DNA of 64,000 nt from Klebsiella michiganensis (GCF_002925905.1 NZ_PRDB01000013.1:62001-126000), one strand, 5' to 3'. Counted from the stretch's first letter, positions 42,968-55,228 are shown. Made by a program: numbers and translations. Notes: generated by a model not told the origin, from the letters alone.

Positions 42968-43035
42968 AACACATGCTCCTGGCTTAACTTCGACCAGTAA
43001 CATTCTAATTACAATGTGATGGGGAGCACAAATTT

Positions 43036-43050
43036 ATTTCGAATGAAAGT
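43036..43050 (-). promoter_or_regulatory. Shared palindrome, copy 2 (ybiV)
   Basis: ATTTCGAATGAAAGT, one base from the pflEF copy. It is about 70 bp upstream of ybiV, just before a candidate leftward promoter TTGTGC-18-TAGAAT. Confidence 0.6.
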
Positions 43051-43077
43051 TTGCGTTCACCTCTGTGCAGCATAAAA

Positions 43078-43168
43078 CCCCGGATTGCGGCGTAAACGCC
43101 TTACCCGGGCTACCGGCCCGCAAACGGCTTCGAACCTGTAGCCCGGCTAAGCGTAGCGCAAGCCGGGG
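43078..43168. repeat. REP-like repeat pair between ybiV and pflF
   Basis: CCCCGGATTGCGGCGTAAAC...TTACCCGGGCTACCGGCC, then AACCTGTAGCCCGGCTAAGC. It shares GGGCTACCGGCCCGC with the array at 35325-35700 and therefore contains the same potential IS110 target (ACCCGGGCTACCGGCC), here empty. Confidence 0.8.
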
Positions 43169-43176
43169 GATGTGAC

Positions 43177-45609
43177 TTACAGCGTATGCTCGGTACGGGC
43201 GATAATATCGTCCTGAGCATCCGGCGACAGGGCGGTAAAGAACGCCGAGTAACCGGCCACGCGGACCACTAAATCACGATACTGGTCTGGGTGTTTCTTC
43301 GCTTCCAGCAGCGTCTCGCGCGACACGATGTTGTACTGAATATGCCAGCCTTTGTGCACCTCGAAGAAGGTGCGCAGCAGCACCATCAGTTTCTGCTTAT
43401 CCGACGCGTTCTCCAGCGTGGCCGGGTTCAGCTTCTGGTTAAGCAGTACGCCGCCGAGGATTGAGCCGGTCGGCAGTTTACCCACCGAGCTGATTACCGC
43501 TGTCGGCCCGAGATGGTCGGTACCGGAGGCCGGGCTGGCCCCTTCCGCCAGCGGCGAGTGCGCTTTACGGCCATCCGGCGTCGCCATCGTTTGGGCGCCA
43601 AACGGCACGTTGGCGGAGATGGACGAGGTGCCGGCGTAGTAGTTGCCGCCGATCGGGCCGCGACCGTAGCGCGGGTTATGATACAGCTTCAGCTCGTCGA
43701 TATAGGTCTGGTAGGCGCGAGCCAGCAGCATATCCACGCTGTCTTCATCGTTACCGTATTTCGGCGCGCCGTTGATTAAGCGCTGGCGCAGCTGCTCGTG
43801 GGTCAGGCCTTCGAAGTCTTCAGCCAGCGCCTTTGCCAGCTCCTGCTGACCAATAACGCCCTGATCGAACACCAGCTTCTTCACCGCCGCCAGGCTGTTG
43901 CCGAGGTTAGCGATGCCGACCTGCAGACCGGAAACCCAGTCATACTTCGCGCCGCCCTGCTTGATGCTCTTCGCGCGCTCGATGCAGTCATCGACCAGCG
44001 CCGAGCAGAGAATATCGTGCACGTTCTCTTCCAGCATGGTGTCGACCACGTACTCAATCTCGATAGATTTGCGCGTGTAGTAGCGGATCTGCGTATCCCA
44101 GTCGGCCAGAACCTGTTCAAAGTTGTCGAAGTTGCCTTTTGACAGCGCATGTTCCTGCGGCAGGAAAACCTGGCCGCTGGTGGCGTCGCGGCCGCCTTCC
44201 AGGGTTGCCAGCATGACGCGGGCGAAGTTGATAAAGCTCATCCCGGTGCAGCGATAGCCCCATTTACCGCCGACGGCGGTTTCGATGCAGCCGATAGCGG
44301 CATAGTCGTACGCGTCCTGCGGCTCAATCCCCAGCTTGATAAATTCCGGGATGACGATTTCATCGTTGTTGAACGCCGGCATGCCGAAGCCGCAGCGGAT
44401 CACCTGCACGCAGGCGTCGAGGAAGTCGTTGCTCATGCCCGCGTGATAGCGCACGCTGAGGTTAGGCTGAGTCGAACGCAGCCGACCGCAGGATTCCAGG
44501 ATGGCGTAGGAGAGCGGGTTCACCGCGTCCTGCGCGTTGCCGTCCACCAGATTCTGGCCGCCGATGGTGACGTTCTGATACAGCGGGCTACCGGCGGAAG
44601 CCTTAGAGTGCGAGCCGGAGCGAATTTTGTTCACTTCCAGCAGCTTCAGCCAGCAGCAGTGCAGCAGCTCGATGGCATGTTCGCGATCCAATGATTGCGC
44701 CAGCTCAACGTCGCGGCGATAGTAAGGGTAGAGATACTGGTCCATACGGCCGAAAGAGACCGAGTGACCGTTGGATTCGATCTGCAGAATCAGCTGGATG
44801 AAATAGCACAGCTGCAGCGCCTGCCAGAAGGTTTTCGGTGGCTCGTGGGCGATAATATCGCAGTTTTCGGCTATCGCCAGCAGCTCGTCGCGGCGGGATT
44901 CGCGGCTCTCCGTCGCGGCCATATTGCGCGCCAGCCCGGCATAGCGCTTACAGTGGTCGCTGACCGCTTCCAGCACGATATCAATGGCTTTAAGGAACTG
45001 CTCGCCGTGCAGATCTTCCAGCACGGTTAGGTTAATGCGCGAACGGCGCTCGGCGACTTTCGCCCGCATGCCGTCGAGGCCTTTTTCCAGCAGCAGCGGA
45101 TAGTTAACCGCAAGGTGAGCGTCGCCGGAGGTCATATTGCCTTCGGCTTTGATAATGCCGGTCGCCAGCAGCGCTTTTTGCTCGTCGGTAAACATGCCGT
45201 AGCAGCGATCCTGTACGGTTTGACCGCGCCACCACGGGCACACTTCATGGAGCACGCGTTTGTTCTCTTCGCTAACGGCAAACCCGGCGCCGGGGCGATC
45301 GGCGAGGTCGTCGATCTCTTTTTCGATCCAGCTAACGGTGTATTCCGGGAAGATAGGCGCCGCGCGAACTTCGCTGGCCTGGTTGCCGACGATCAGTTCA
45401 TCGTGCTTAATCCAGATCGTGCGTTCCGCCAGGTGATGGGCCAGCGCCAGCGCGCGGCGTACCGGGATCGGCTTATCCAGGTGCTGCTGATAGGCTTCGG
45501 TATAGTGCAGGGCGCGCTCGGTACAAACCGGCGGCTTAACGATATGCACCAGCGCCATTTTATGCGCCTGAATGCGCGGGCTCAGAGTATCCAGTTTCAA
45601 CGTTGTCAT
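43177..45609 (-). CDS. pflF: PflF/YbiW, glycyl radical enzyme (pyruvate formate-lyase-like)
   Basis: 810 residues, same as E. coli YbiW. The glycyl radical motif RVAGYSAFF is near the C-terminus (about 780-788); the active-site Cys is in AIGCIETAVGG (about 440). The single Cys (no CC pair of true pyruvate formate-lyase) places it nearer to the glycerol dehydratase-like/diverse glycyl radical enzymes, so the substrate is uncertain. The activase gene is 4 bp upstream. Anaerobic expression is expected from the FNR box before pflE. Confidence 0.93.
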   Translation of the reverse strand: MTTLKLDTLSPRIQAHKMALVHIVKPPVCTERALHYTEAYQQHLDKPIPVRRALALAHHLAERTIWIKHDELIVGNQASEVRAAPIFPEYTVSWIEKEIDDLADRPGAGFAVSEENKRVLHEVCPWWRGQTVQDRCYGMFTDEQKALLATGIIKAEGNMTSGDAHLAVNYPLLLEKGLDGMRAKVAERRSRINLTVLEDLHGEQFLKAIDIVLEAVSDHCKRYAGLARNMAATESRESRRDELLAIAENCDIIAHEPPKTFWQALQLCYFIQLILQIESNGHSVSFGRMDQYLYPYYRRDVELAQSLDREHAIELLHCCWLKLLEVNKIRSGSHSKASAGSPLYQNVTIGGQNLVDGNAQDAVNPLSYAILESCGRLRSTQPNLSVRYHAGMSNDFLDACVQVIRCGFGMPAFNNDEIVIPEFIKLGIEPQDAYDYAAIGCIETAVGGKWGYRCTGMSFINFARVMLATLEGGRDATSGQVFLPQEHALSKGNFDNFEQVLADWDTQIRYYTRKSIEIEYVVDTMLEENVHDILCSALVDDCIERAKSIKQGGAKYDWVSGLQVGIANLGNSLAAVKKLVFDQGVIGQQELAKALAEDFEGLTHEQLRQRLINGAPKYGNDEDSVDMLLARAYQTYIDELKLYHNPRYGRGPIGGNYYAGTSSISANVPFGAQTMATPDGRKAHSPLAEGASPASGTDHLGPTAVISSVGKLPTGSILGGVLLNQKLNPATLENASDKQKLMVLLRTFFEVHKGWHIQYNIVSRETLLEAKKHPDQYRDLVVRVAGYSAFFTALSPDAQDDIIARTEHTL

Positions 45610-45613
45610 AAGG

Positions 45614-46513
45614 TTATCCTCGTAGAGTCGCCGTTAAACCTTTGCTCTGAGCATAGCGCTGCGCGAAGGCGAGCAGCTCGGGTGCAGCAAGCGGTTTATC
45701 CGGAGCGGTATAGGGCTGACTGAGTAATTGGTATTTATTCATGCCTAAGGTGTGGTAAGGCAGGAAGTGGATCTCGCCAACCTGTAAACGGTCAGCGGCA
45801 AAATCGGTAATGGCGGCAATATCGCTTTCGTTGGCGTTAAAGCCCTGGATCAGCGGCACGCGAATGATGATTTTCTTTCCGGCCTGCGCGACGCGCTGCA
45901 GGTTATCCAGCACCCGGCGGGCGCTGCCGTCCGTCCACTGCTGAAAAATCGCTTCGTTGACGTGCTTGAGGTCGGCGAGAAACAGGTCGATAAACGGCAA
46001 AGCGGGTTCGACGTATTTCCACGGCACGTGCAGGCAGGTTTCGACCGCGGTGTGGATCCCCGCGTTGTGGCTGGCCTCAAACAGCTGTCGGGCCAGTTCG
46101 GGATTCATAAACGGCTCGCCGCCGGAAAGCGTGACGCCGCCGCCGCTGCGGTCGTAAAACGGTTTGTCGCGCAGCACCGTGGCCATAATCTCTTCGACGC
46201 TTTTCTCTTCGCCGCACACGGTTAATGCCGTGGTCGGGCAGCAGTCGCGCAATTTGCCGATATGCGCATCGGTGAGCTTTTCGCGGTGGATAATCAGACC
46301 GTCCAGCTTGCGGGTAATCACCTCCGGCGCAGCCTGCTGGCAGAGGTCGCAGCCGTCCAGGCAAAGGCGGGCGTCATACAGCAAATCCGCCGTGCGGGCG
46401 CGGCTTTCCGGATTCTGGCACCAGCGGCAGCCCAGCGAACACCCTTTGAGGAAGACAACAGTGCGGATCCCCGGGCCGTCATGGGTTGAATAACGCTGAA
46501 TGTTGAAGATCAT
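45614..46513 (-). CDS. pflE: PflE/YbiY, radical SAM activase of PflF
   Basis: 299 residues. Radical SAM motif CSLGCRWC (Cx3Cx2C, about 30-37) within [15 protein letters not shown], plus a ferredoxin-like insert [10 protein letters not shown] (about 52-61) typical of glycyl-radical activases. Later [10 protein letters not shown] (about 129-138) is the GGE SAM motif. It makes the glycyl radical on PflF using SAM and a 4Fe-4S cluster. First gene of the pflEF operon, with a class II FNR promoter layout upstream. Confidence 0.94.
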   Translation of the reverse strand: MIFNIQRYSTHDGPGIRTVVFLKGCSLGCRWCQNPESRARTADLLYDARLCLDGCDLCQQAAPEVITRKLDGLIIHREKLTDAHIGKLRDCCPTTALTVCGEEKSVEEIMATVLRDKPFYDRSGGGVTLSGGEPFMNPELARQLFEASHNAGIHTAVETCLHVPWKYVEPALPFIDLFLADLKHVNEAIFQQWTDGSARRVLDNLQRVAQAGKKIIIRVPLIQGFNANESDIAAITDFAADRLQVGEIHFLPYHTLGMNKYQLLSQPYTAPDKPLAAPELLAFAQRYAQSKGLTATLRG

Positions 46514-46548
46514 GATTCACCCTCTTATTTGCATATGAAGATTAAATT

Positions 46549-46564
46549 ACTTTCGAATGAAAGT
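46549..46564 (-). promoter_or_regulatory. Shared palindrome, copy 3 (pflEF)
   Basis: ACTTTCGAATGAAAGT, the longest copy (6-bp arms with GAAT centre). It is 36 bp upstream of the pflE ATG, between the FNR box and the predicted -10, a position where a repressor would block RNA polymerase. Confidence 0.7.
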
Positions 46565-46568
46565 TGTA

Positions 46569-46582
46569 TTGATATAAATCAA
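46569..46582 (-). promoter_or_regulatory. FNR box upstream of pflE-pflF
   Basis: TTGATATAAATCAA, a perfect match to TTGAT-N4-ATCAA. If it is at -41.5, transcription starts near 46534 and the -10 is TTTAAT (46546-46541), five of six consensus bases. Anaerobic activation is expected. Confidence 0.85.
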
Positions 46583-46665
46583 CAAGCATAAAGAGGAAGG
46601 AGAATGAAGGTTAAAATGCCGCTGCGGGTCACAAAACATCCGGCGACAGCGCCGCCGGAAAAGGG

Positions 46666-47421
46666 TCAGGGCGTACCGCACACCTCGCAGTGAGGGTTAC
46701 GCGGCAGCCTCATTTCACGGAACTGACAGCGCATGGCGTCGTACATGACGATTTTTCCCGTTGCCGGGCTGCCGTAGCGGGTCAGCAGCTTAATCGCTTC
46801 CATCGCCTGCAGTGAACCGATGGTGCCGACCAGCGGCGCCATGACGCCGGCTTCGACGCAGGTGAGGGCGTTTTCGCCAAACAGGCGGCTCAGGCAGCGG
46901 TAGCAGGGTTCATCTTCCTGATACGTAAAGACGCTGATTTGCCCTTCCATGCGAATCGCCGCGCCGGAGACTAGCGGCGTTGTATGGCGGAAACATCCGG
47001 CGTTGAGCTGGTTACGGATCGCGACGTTGTCGGTACAGTCGAGCACCAGATCGTGCGCGGCGATTTGCGCCGCCAGCGCCTCGTCTTCCAGCCGCGCGTT
47101 GAGCGCCGTGAGCTGAACGTGGGGATTAATCCGTGCCAGCGCGGCGCGGGCGGAGTCGACCTTCGGCTGGCCGATGGTGTCGTCGCTGTGCAGCGTCTGG
47201 CGCTGAAGGTTGGAGAGCGAGACGGTGTCGAAATCGAGCAGGGTTAGCTGGCCCACGCCTGCCGCCGCCAGATACTGCGCGGCGGCGCAGCCCAGCCCGC
47301 CGAGGCCGACGACCAGCACACGGGAGGCTTTCAGCTGCTCCTGACCGTCAAAATCGAAATCGCGGAGAATAATCTGCCGGTTATAGCGCAGCATCTCCGC
47401 ATCGCTCAGCTCCACGCCCAT
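46666..47421 (-). CDS. moeB: MoeB, molybdopterin synthase adenylyltransferase
   Basis: 251 residues. ATP-binding GLGGLGCAAAQYLAAAGVGQLTLLDFD (about 36-62), the adenylation segment with DCTDNVAIRNQLN, and zinc cysteines CYRC (about 173) and CEVC near the C-terminus. MoeB adenylates the MoaD C-terminus in molybdopterin synthesis. ATG 47421 overlaps the moeA stop by one base, translationally coupled. Confidence 0.96.
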   Translation of the reverse strand: MGVELSDAEMLRYNRQIILRDFDFDGQEQLKASRVLVVGLGGLGCAAAQYLAAAGVGQLTLLDFDTVSLSNLQRQTLHSDDTIGQPKVDSARAALARINPHVQLTALNARLEDEALAAQIAAHDLVLDCTDNVAIRNQLNAGCFRHTTPLVSGAAIRMEGQISVFTYQEDEPCYRCLSRLFGENALTCVEAGVMAPLVGTIGSLQAMEAIKLLTRYGSPATGKIVMYDAMRCQFREMRLPRNPHCEVCGTP

Positions 47422-48656
47422 TACAGCCCTCCGAACAGATGATTAAACGGCTCGACTTCCACCCATTCGCCCGCTTCCACGTTGCCGCGCTCGCGTTCGA
47501 GAACGATAAAGCAGTTGCCGAGGCTGAATGAACTGAAGATATGCGAGCCCTGGTGACCGGTGCTGCTAACCACCAGCTCGCCGTCCGGACCGCGCTGCAG
47601 CACGCCGCGCTGAAAATCGAGGCGGCCCGGCGATTTCTTCAGGCCGGAGGCGGCGCGAACGCGCAGGCGCATCGGCTGAGCTTGCCCGACGTTGCCGGAC
47701 AGCTTCGCCAGCAGCGGCTGAACCAATTGGTAGAAGGTCAGCGTTGCGGAAACCGGGTTGCCGGGCAGGCCGCAGAACCAGCTGTGGTTGAGCTTGCCGA
47801 AAGCGAAAGGTTTACCCGGCTTAATTGCCAGCTTCCAGAAGCCGATTTCCCCCAGCTCTTCGAGGATCGCTTTGGTGTAGTCCGCCTCGCCGACGGAAAC
47901 GCCGCCGGAGCTAATCACCACGTCGGCCTGCTGGTCAGCCTGAATAAAGGCTTCGCGCAGTTTAGCCGGGTCGTCGGGAATAATGCCGAGGTTAATGACC
48001 TCGCAGCCCAGCTCCTGCAGCATCAGGTGCACCGCCAGGCGGTTGGTATCGTAAATTTGCCCGTCGGCCAGCGGCTGGCCCGGCAGCTGGAGCTCATCGC
48101 CGGTGGAGAAGACCGCCACCCGCACTTTACGCACCACCTCAACCTCGGCAATTCCCAGCGAGGCGATGACCGGCAGCTCGGCGGCGGTCAGGCGGGTACC
48201 TGCGGGGAAGACGACCGCGCCGTGGGCGATGTCTTCGCCAAGACGACGAATATTCTGCCCGTTTTTCACCGGGGCGAGGAAGCGGATACCCTCATCGGTT
48301 TGTTCGGCCTGCTCCTGCATCACCACCGCGTCGCAGCCTTCCGGCACCGGCGCGCCGGTCATAATGCGGATACAGGTGCCCGCGGGCCAGACGCCGTCAA
48401 AGGGTTGACCGGCGAAGGCCTTGCCGGCCACCGGCAGCGCTGCGCCGTCGGTGAGATCCGCCAGGCGCACGGCGTAGCCGTCCATCGCCGAGTTATCAAA
48501 ACCGGGAACGTTAAGCGGCGAAACGAGATCATGGGCGGTCACGCGCGAAAAGGCCTGCAACAGCGGTACGGTATCCGTCGCATTCAGCGGCGTAATACGA
48601 GTGAGCATCTGGGTCAGGGCTGTGTCGAGCGGCATCAGTCCGGCGGTAAAATCCAT
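47421..48656 (-). CDS. moeA: MoeA, molybdopterin molybdenumtransferase
   Basis: 411 residues, exactly as E. coli MoeA, start ATG 48656 (MDFTAGL); the frame extends 23 codons upstream without homology. Signature [18 protein letters not shown] (about 48-65), [19 protein letters not shown] (about 225-236) and [16 protein letters not shown] (about 302). It inserts molybdate into the adenylylated pterin. Divergent from iaaA. Confidence 0.96.
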   Translation of the reverse strand: MDFTAGLMPLDTALTQMLTRITPLNATDTVPLLQAFSRVTAHDLVSPLNVPGFDNSAMDGYAVRLADLTDGAALPVAGKAFAGQPFDGVWPAGTCIRIMTGAPVPEGCDAVVMQEQAEQTDEGIRFLAPVKNGQNIRRLGEDIAHGAVVFPAGTRLTAAELPVIASLGIAEVEVVRKVRVAVFSTGDELQLPGQPLADGQIYDTNRLAVHLMLQELGCEVINLGIIPDDPAKLREAFIQADQQADVVISSGGVSVGEADYTKAILEELGEIGFWKLAIKPGKPFAFGKLNHSWFCGLPGNPVSATLTFYQLVQPLLAKLSGNVGQAQPMRLRVRAASGLKKSPGRLDFQRGVLQRGPDGELVVSSTGHQGSHIFSSFSLGNCFIVLERERGNVEAGEWVEVEPFNHLFGGL

Positions 48657-48833
48657 GGGTTTCTCCTGCGGGCAAACATCGAAAACGCCTATTATGGCAG
48701 AAAAGAGAGGCGGGCTATATCCCACCTGGCGACAAGCTTTACATCACCGTCCGCTCTTTCTATATTCAAAAATTGTATAGGACAGTCAGCACGATAATGA
48801 TATTTATACACTTTATCGTTAAGGAATGGCGCA

Positions 48834-49775
48834 ATGGGTAAGGCGGTTATAGCAATTCACGGCGGGGCCGGGGCGATTAGCCGCGCGCAGATGACGCCGG
48901 CGCGCGAGCGGGAGTACGTGGCGGCGCTGTCGGCGATTGTCGATAGTGGACAAAAAATGCTGGCTGCCGGGGCCAGCGCGCTGGATACGGTCACCGAAGC
49001 GGTCCGGCTGCTGGAGGAGTGCCCGTTATTTAACGCCGGTATTGGCTCGGTATTTACCCGCGATACCCGCCATGAGCTCGATGCCTGCGTGATGGATGGT
49101 TACAGCTTACAGGCGGGGGCCGTGGCCGGGGTTCAGCATTTACGCAATCCGGTGCTGGCGGCGCGTCTGGTGCTGGAGCAAAGCCCGCACGTGCTGTTGA
49201 TTGGCGAGGGGGCGGAAGCGTTTGCCGCTTCCCGCGGTATGGCGCGGGTCGATAACAGCCTGTTTTCGACTCCCGAGCGTTTGCTGCAGCTGCGTCAGGC
49301 GCAGGAGGGCGACGATATCGTGCTCGATCATCACGCCGCGCCGCTGGATGAACGGCACAAAATGGGCACCGTCGGCGCGGTCGCGATGGATCTGGCGGGC
49401 AACCTCGCGGCGGCGACCTCCACCGGCGGCATGACCAATAAGCTACCGGGACGCGTCGGCGACAGCCCGCTGCCCGGTGCGGGCTGCTATGCCAATAACG
49501 CCAGCGTCGCCGTTTCCTGTACCGGTACCGGCGAAGTGTTTATACGTACGCTCGCGGCCTACGATATTTCGGCGCTGATGGAGTATAGCCAGCTCAGCCT
49601 GCAGGAGGCCTGCGAAAGGGTGGTGATGGAGAAACTTCCGGCGCTGGGCGGCAGCGGCGGCCTGATCGCCATCGACAGAGAAGGCAACGTGGCGCTGCCG
49701 TTTAATAGCGAAGGCATGTACCGGGCCTGGTGTTATGCGGGCGATACGCCCACGATTGGTATTTATCGCGAATAA
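48834..49775 (+). CDS. iaaA: IaaA, isoaspartyl peptidase/L-asparaginase
   Basis: 313 residues. An N-terminal nucleophile hydrolase precursor, cut before Thr179 in HKMGTVGAVAMD; IHGGAGAISR starts the alpha chain and TSTGGMTNKLPGR is in the beta chain. It hydrolyses isoaspartyl dipeptides and asparagine. 12 bp before gsiA, so it is in the gsi operon; E. coli has the same order, linking it to peptide/glutathione use. Confidence 0.95.
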   Translation: MGKAVIAIHGGAGAISRAQMTPAREREYVAALSAIVDSGQKMLAAGASALDTVTEAVRLLEECPLFNAGIGSVFTRDTRHELDACVMDGYSLQAGAVAGVQHLRNPVLAARLVLEQSPHVLLIGEGAEAFAASRGMARVDNSLFSTPERLLQLRQAQEGDDIVLDHHAAPLDERHKMGTVGAVAMDLAGNLAAATSTGGMTNKLPGRVGDSPLPGAGCYANNASVAVSCTGTGEVFIRTLAAYDISALMEYSQLSLQEACERVVMEKLPALGGSGGLIAIDREGNVALPFNSEGMYRAWCYAGDTPTIGIYRE

Positions 49776-49787
49776 GAGGAAAGGGCG

Positions 49788-51641
<1,854 letters not shown>

Positions 51642-51678
51642 CAACGACACCAATAATGCAGCATTTCAGGAGAACAAC

Positions 51679-53217
51679 ATGACTCAACGCGTTTCAGGCA
51701 AATGGCTGTTGGCGCTGGGCGTCGCTTCGGCGCTGACAGCGGCTCCGGCCTTTGCCGCAAAAGATGTGGTGGTGGCGGTCGGCTCTAACTTTACGACCCT
51801 CGACCCGTATGATGCTAACGACACGCTGTCGCAGGCCGTCGCGAAGTCCTTCTATCAGGGGCTGTTCGGCCTTGATAAAGAGATGAAATTGCAAAACGTG
51901 CTGGCGGAAAGCTATACCGTTTCCCCGGACGGCCTGGTGTATACCATTAAGCTGCATCCGGGGGTGAAGTTCCAGGACGGAACCGAGTTCAATGCCGAAG
52001 CGGTTAAAGCGAACCTCGATCGCGCCAGCAATCCGGAAAATCATCTCAAACGCTATAACCTGTATAAAAATATCGCCAGCACCGAGGCGGTTGACCCGAC
52101 AACGGTGAAAATTACTCTCAAACAGCCTTTCTCGGCGTTTATCAATATCCTGGCCCACCCGGCGACGGCGATGATTTCTCCGGCGGCGCTGAAGAAATAT
52201 GGTAAAGAGATTGGTTTCCATCCGGTTGGCACCGGCCCGTACCAGCTCGACACCTGGAATCAGACCGACTTCGTTAAAGTGAAGAAGTTCGCCGGTTACT
52301 GGCAGCCGGGGCTGCCGAAGCTGGACTCCATCACCTGGCGTCCGGTCGTGGATAACAATACCCGCGCGGCGATGCTGCAGACCGGCGAAGCGCAGTTTGC
52401 GTTCCCGATCCCTTACGAGCAGGCGCCGCTGCTGGCGAAAAACAGCAAGCTGGAGCTGGTGGCCAGCCCGTCGATCATGCAGCGCTATATCAGCATGAAC
52501 GTGACGCAGAAGCCGTTTGATAACCCCAAAGTGCGCGAGGCGATTAACTACGCCATTAACCGTCAGGCGCTGGTAAAAGTCGCCTTTGCGGGCTATGCCA
52601 CCCCGGCGACCGGCGTGGTGCCGCCGTCAATTGCCTACGCTGAAAGCTACAGCGCCTGGCCGTACGATCCGGCGAAGGCCCGCGAGCTGCTGAAAGAGGC
52701 GGGCTATCCGAATGGATTTAGCACCACGCTGTGGTCGTCGCACAACCACAGCACGGCGCAGAAAGTGCTGCAATTTACCCAGCAGCAGCTGGCGCAGGTG
52801 GGCATTAAGGCGCAACTGACGGCGATGGATGCGGGCCAGCGCGCGGCGGAAGTGGAAGGTAAGGGGCAGAAAGAGAGCGGCGTACGCATGTTCTATACCG
52901 GCTGGTCGGCGTCGACCGGAGAAGCGGACTGGGCGCTGTCGCCGCTGTTCGCGTCGCAGAACTGGCCGCCGACCTTGTTCAATACGGCTTTCTATAGCAA
53001 TCCCCAGGTGGATAAAGACCTCAACGACGCGCTGAAAACCACCGATGCGCAGGAAAAAACGCGGCTGTATAAAGACGCGCAGGATACCATCTGGAAAGAG
53101 TCGCCGTGGGTGCCGCTGGTGGTAGAGAAACTGGTCTCGGCGCACAGTAAAAATCTGACCGGATTCTATATCCAGCCGGATACCGGATTTAGCTTTGAAC
53201 AGGCGGATCTTAAGTAG
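51679..53217 (+). CDS. gsiB: GsiB, periplasmic glutathione-binding protein
   Basis: 512 residues (same as E. coli), start ATG 51679 with SD AGGAGA; the open frame extends 26 codons into gsiA. Signal peptide ...[11 protein letters not shown] then [22 protein letters not shown]. Solute-binding family 5 (DppA/OppA-like): [26 protein letters not shown] is the family signature. It binds glutathione in the periplasm and delivers it to GsiC/GsiD. Confidence 0.96.
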   Translation: MTQRVSGKWLLALGVASALTAAPAFAAKDVVVAVGSNFTTLDPYDANDTLSQAVAKSFYQGLFGLDKEMKLQNVLAESYTVSPDGLVYTIKLHPGVKFQDGTEFNAEAVKANLDRASNPENHLKRYNLYKNIASTEAVDPTTVKITLKQPFSAFINILAHPATAMISPAALKKYGKEIGFHPVGTGPYQLDTWNQTDFVKVKKFAGYWQPGLPKLDSITWRPVVDNNTRAAMLQTGEAQFAFPIPYEQAPLLAKNSKLELVASPSIMQRYISMNVTQKPFDNPKVREAINYAINRQALVKVAFAGYATPATGVVPPSIAYAESYSAWPYDPAKARELLKEAGYPNGFSTTLWSSHNHSTAQKVLQFTQQQLAQVGIKAQLTAMDAGQRAAEVEGKGQKESGVRMFYTGWSASTGEADWALSPLFASQNWPPTLFNTAFYSNPQVDKDLNDALKTTDAQEKTRLYKDAQDTIWKESPWVPLVVEKLVSAHSKNLTGFYIQPDTGFSFEQADLK

Positions 53218-53269
53218 ATAGCTGCGGGTCCCCGGGCGCAGGCTGCGGGGACTTCGCGCAAGGAGAAGC

Positions 53270-54190
53270 ATGCTCAATTATGTGATTAAACGCCTGCTGG
53301 GGCTGATCCCCACGCTGCTGATTGTGGCGGTGCTGGTGTTTCTGTTCGTGCATATGCTGCCCGGGGACCCGGCGCGGCTGATTGCCGGGCCGGAAGCCGA
53401 TGCTCAGGTGGTGGGAATGGTGCGCCAGCAGCTGGGGCTCGATCGGCCGCTGCACGTGCAGTTCTGGCACTATATCAGCAATATTGTGCAGGGGGATTTC
53501 GGTACCTCGATGGCCTCGCGTCGCCCGGTAAGCAGCGAAATCGCCAGCCGTTTCATGCCCACGTTCTGGTTAACGCTCGCCAGCATGAGCTGGGCGGTGA
53601 TCTTCGGTATGGCGGCGGGGATCGTGGCGGCAGTCTGGCGCAACCGCTGGCCGGATCGCCTGGGAATGGCGCTGGCGGTAACCGGCATCTCGTTCCCGGC
53701 GTTCGCGCTCGGCATGCTGCTGATGCAGGTCTTTTCCGTTGAGCTGGGCTGGCTGCCGACGGTGGGTGCCGACAGCTGGCGCCACTATATTCTGCCTTCG
53801 CTGACCCTGGGCGCGGCGGTGGCGGCGGTGATGGCGCGCTTTACCCGCGCCTCGTTCGTCGATGTCCTGCATGAAGATTACATGCGTACCGCGCGGGCAA
53901 AAGGCGTCAGCGAAACGCTGGTGGTGCTCAAGCACGGCCTGCGCAACGCGATGATCCCGGTGGTGACCATGATGGGGCTGCAGTTCGGCTTTTTGCTCGG
54001 CGGTTCAATCGTGGTGGAGAAGGTCTTTAACTGGCCAGGCCTCGGGCGTCTGCTGGTGGACTCGGTGGAGATGCGCGACTATCCGGTGATTCAGGCGGAA
54101 GTTCTCCTGTTTTCGCTGGAGTTTATTCTTATTAATTTAGTGGTGGACGTGCTGTATGCCGCCATTAATCCGGCTATCAGGTACAAGTAA
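53270..54190 (+). CDS. gsiC: GsiC, glutathione ABC importer permease
   Basis: 306 residues, DppB-type permease with about six transmembrane helices ([32 protein letters not shown] at the N-terminus). The EAA-loop-like segment [32 protein letters not shown] (about 201-232) contacts GsiA. SD AAGGAG before ATG 53270. gsiD starts 1 bp after its stop. Confidence 0.95.
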   Translation: MLNYVIKRLLGLIPTLLIVAVLVFLFVHMLPGDPARLIAGPEADAQVVGMVRQQLGLDRPLHVQFWHYISNIVQGDFGTSMASRRPVSSEIASRFMPTFWLTLASMSWAVIFGMAAGIVAAVWRNRWPDRLGMALAVTGISFPAFALGMLLMQVFSVELGWLPTVGADSWRHYILPSLTLGAAVAAVMARFTRASFVDVLHEDYMRTARAKGVSETLVVLKHGLRNAMIPVVTMMGLQFGFLLGGSIVVEKVFNWPGLGRLLVDSVEMRDYPVIQAEVLLFSLEFILINLVVDVLYAAINPAIRYK

Positions 54191-54191
54191 G

Positions 54192-55103
54192 GTGCGATTG
54201 CTCAACTGGAGAAGACAAGCGGCTATCAACGCGATGCCGGGGATTAAACCCGGGCAGATACGTACCCCGTGGCACGAGTTCTGGCGGCGGTTTCGCGGTC
54301 AGCCGGTGGCGATGGGAGCGGGGGTATTTGTTCTGCTGCTGATTGCGGTGGCGATTGTGGCGCCGTGGATTGCGCCGTTCGACGCGGAAAACTATTTTGA
54401 TTACGACCGGCTCAACGACGGACCGTCAATGATGCACTGGTTCGGCGTTGATTCGCTGGGGCGGGATATCTTTAGTCGGGTGCTGGTCGGCGCGCAGATC
54501 TCGCTGGCCGCCGGGGTACTGGCGGTATTCATCGGCGCGGCCATCGGCACCGTACTTGGGCTACTGGCCGGGTATTACGAAGGCTGGTGGGATCGCATCA
54601 TTATGCGTATCTGCGACGTGCTGTTCGCTTTCCCGGGGATTTTGCTGGCAATTGCGGTCGTGGCGGTAATGGGGAGCGGGATGTCGAACGTCATCATCGC
54701 GGTGGCGATCTTTTCGATCCCGGCCTTTGCGCGTCTGGTGCGCGGCAATACCCTGGTGCTTAAGCAGCAGACCTTTATTGAGTCGGCGCGCAGCATCGGC
54801 GCCAGCGATGCTACCATCCTGTTTAATCATATATTGCCCGGAACGGTATCATCGATTGTGGTCTACTTTACGATGCGTATCGGGGTGTCGATTATCTCCG
54901 CTGCCAGCCTGTCATTTCTGGGGCTTGGCGCGCAGCCGCCGACGCCGGAGTGGGGGGCGATGCTCAACGAGGCGCGGGCGGATATGGTGATGGCGCCGCA
55001 CGTGGCGCTGTTCCCGGCAATCGCGATTTTTCTGACGGTGCTGGCGTTTAACCTGCTGGGTGACGGCCTGCGCGATGCGCTGGATCCGAGGATAAAAGGG
55101 TAG
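54192..55103 (+). CDS. gsiD: GsiD, glutathione ABC importer permease
   Basis: 303 residues from GTG 54192, one base after the gsiC stop; the frame upstream lies within gsiC. DppC-type permease: [47 protein letters not shown] at the N-terminus (about 30-76) and EAA loop [30 protein letters not shown] (about 196-225). Ends DALDPRIKG. Last gene of iaaA-gsiABCD. Confidence 0.95.
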   Translation: MRLLNWRRQAAINAMPGIKPGQIRTPWHEFWRRFRGQPVAMGAGVFVLLLIAVAIVAPWIAPFDAENYFDYDRLNDGPSMMHWFGVDSLGRDIFSRVLVGAQISLAAGVLAVFIGAAIGTVLGLLAGYYEGWWDRIIMRICDVLFAFPGILLAIAVVAVMGSGMSNVIIAVAIFSIPAFARLVRGNTLVLKQQTFIESARSIGASDATILFNHILPGTVSSIVVYFTMRIGVSIISAASLSFLGLGAQPPTPEWGAMLNEARADMVMAPHVALFPAIAIFLTVLAFNLLGDGLRDALDPRIKG

Positions 55104-55115
55104 CGTTCGAGGATT

Positions 55116-55215
55116 GTGCAGCCCGGACAGGTGTCCGGGAAAGCACACCGCACGTTAATCCTGTGCGGTTTTGTCGCCCGGATAAGGCGCGCGAGCGCCG
55201 CCATCCGGGATAGGT
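55116..55215. repeat. REP-like repeats between gsiD and rimO
   Basis: Arms GCCCGGACAGGTGTCCGGG, GCACACCGCACG...CCTGTGCGG, and GCCCGGATAAGGCGCGCGAGCGCC followed by ATCCGGGATAGG. They sit between convergent genes and probably end both transcripts. E. coli, as recalled, has yliE/yliF here; nothing of them is left. Confidence 0.75.
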
Positions 55216-55228
55216 TAAGCGGGCGGAA

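Noticed and set aside
47541..48797. 418-codon open frame opposite moeA
   Set aside because: Low-complexity antisense frame over a complete moeA; no start signal or domain.
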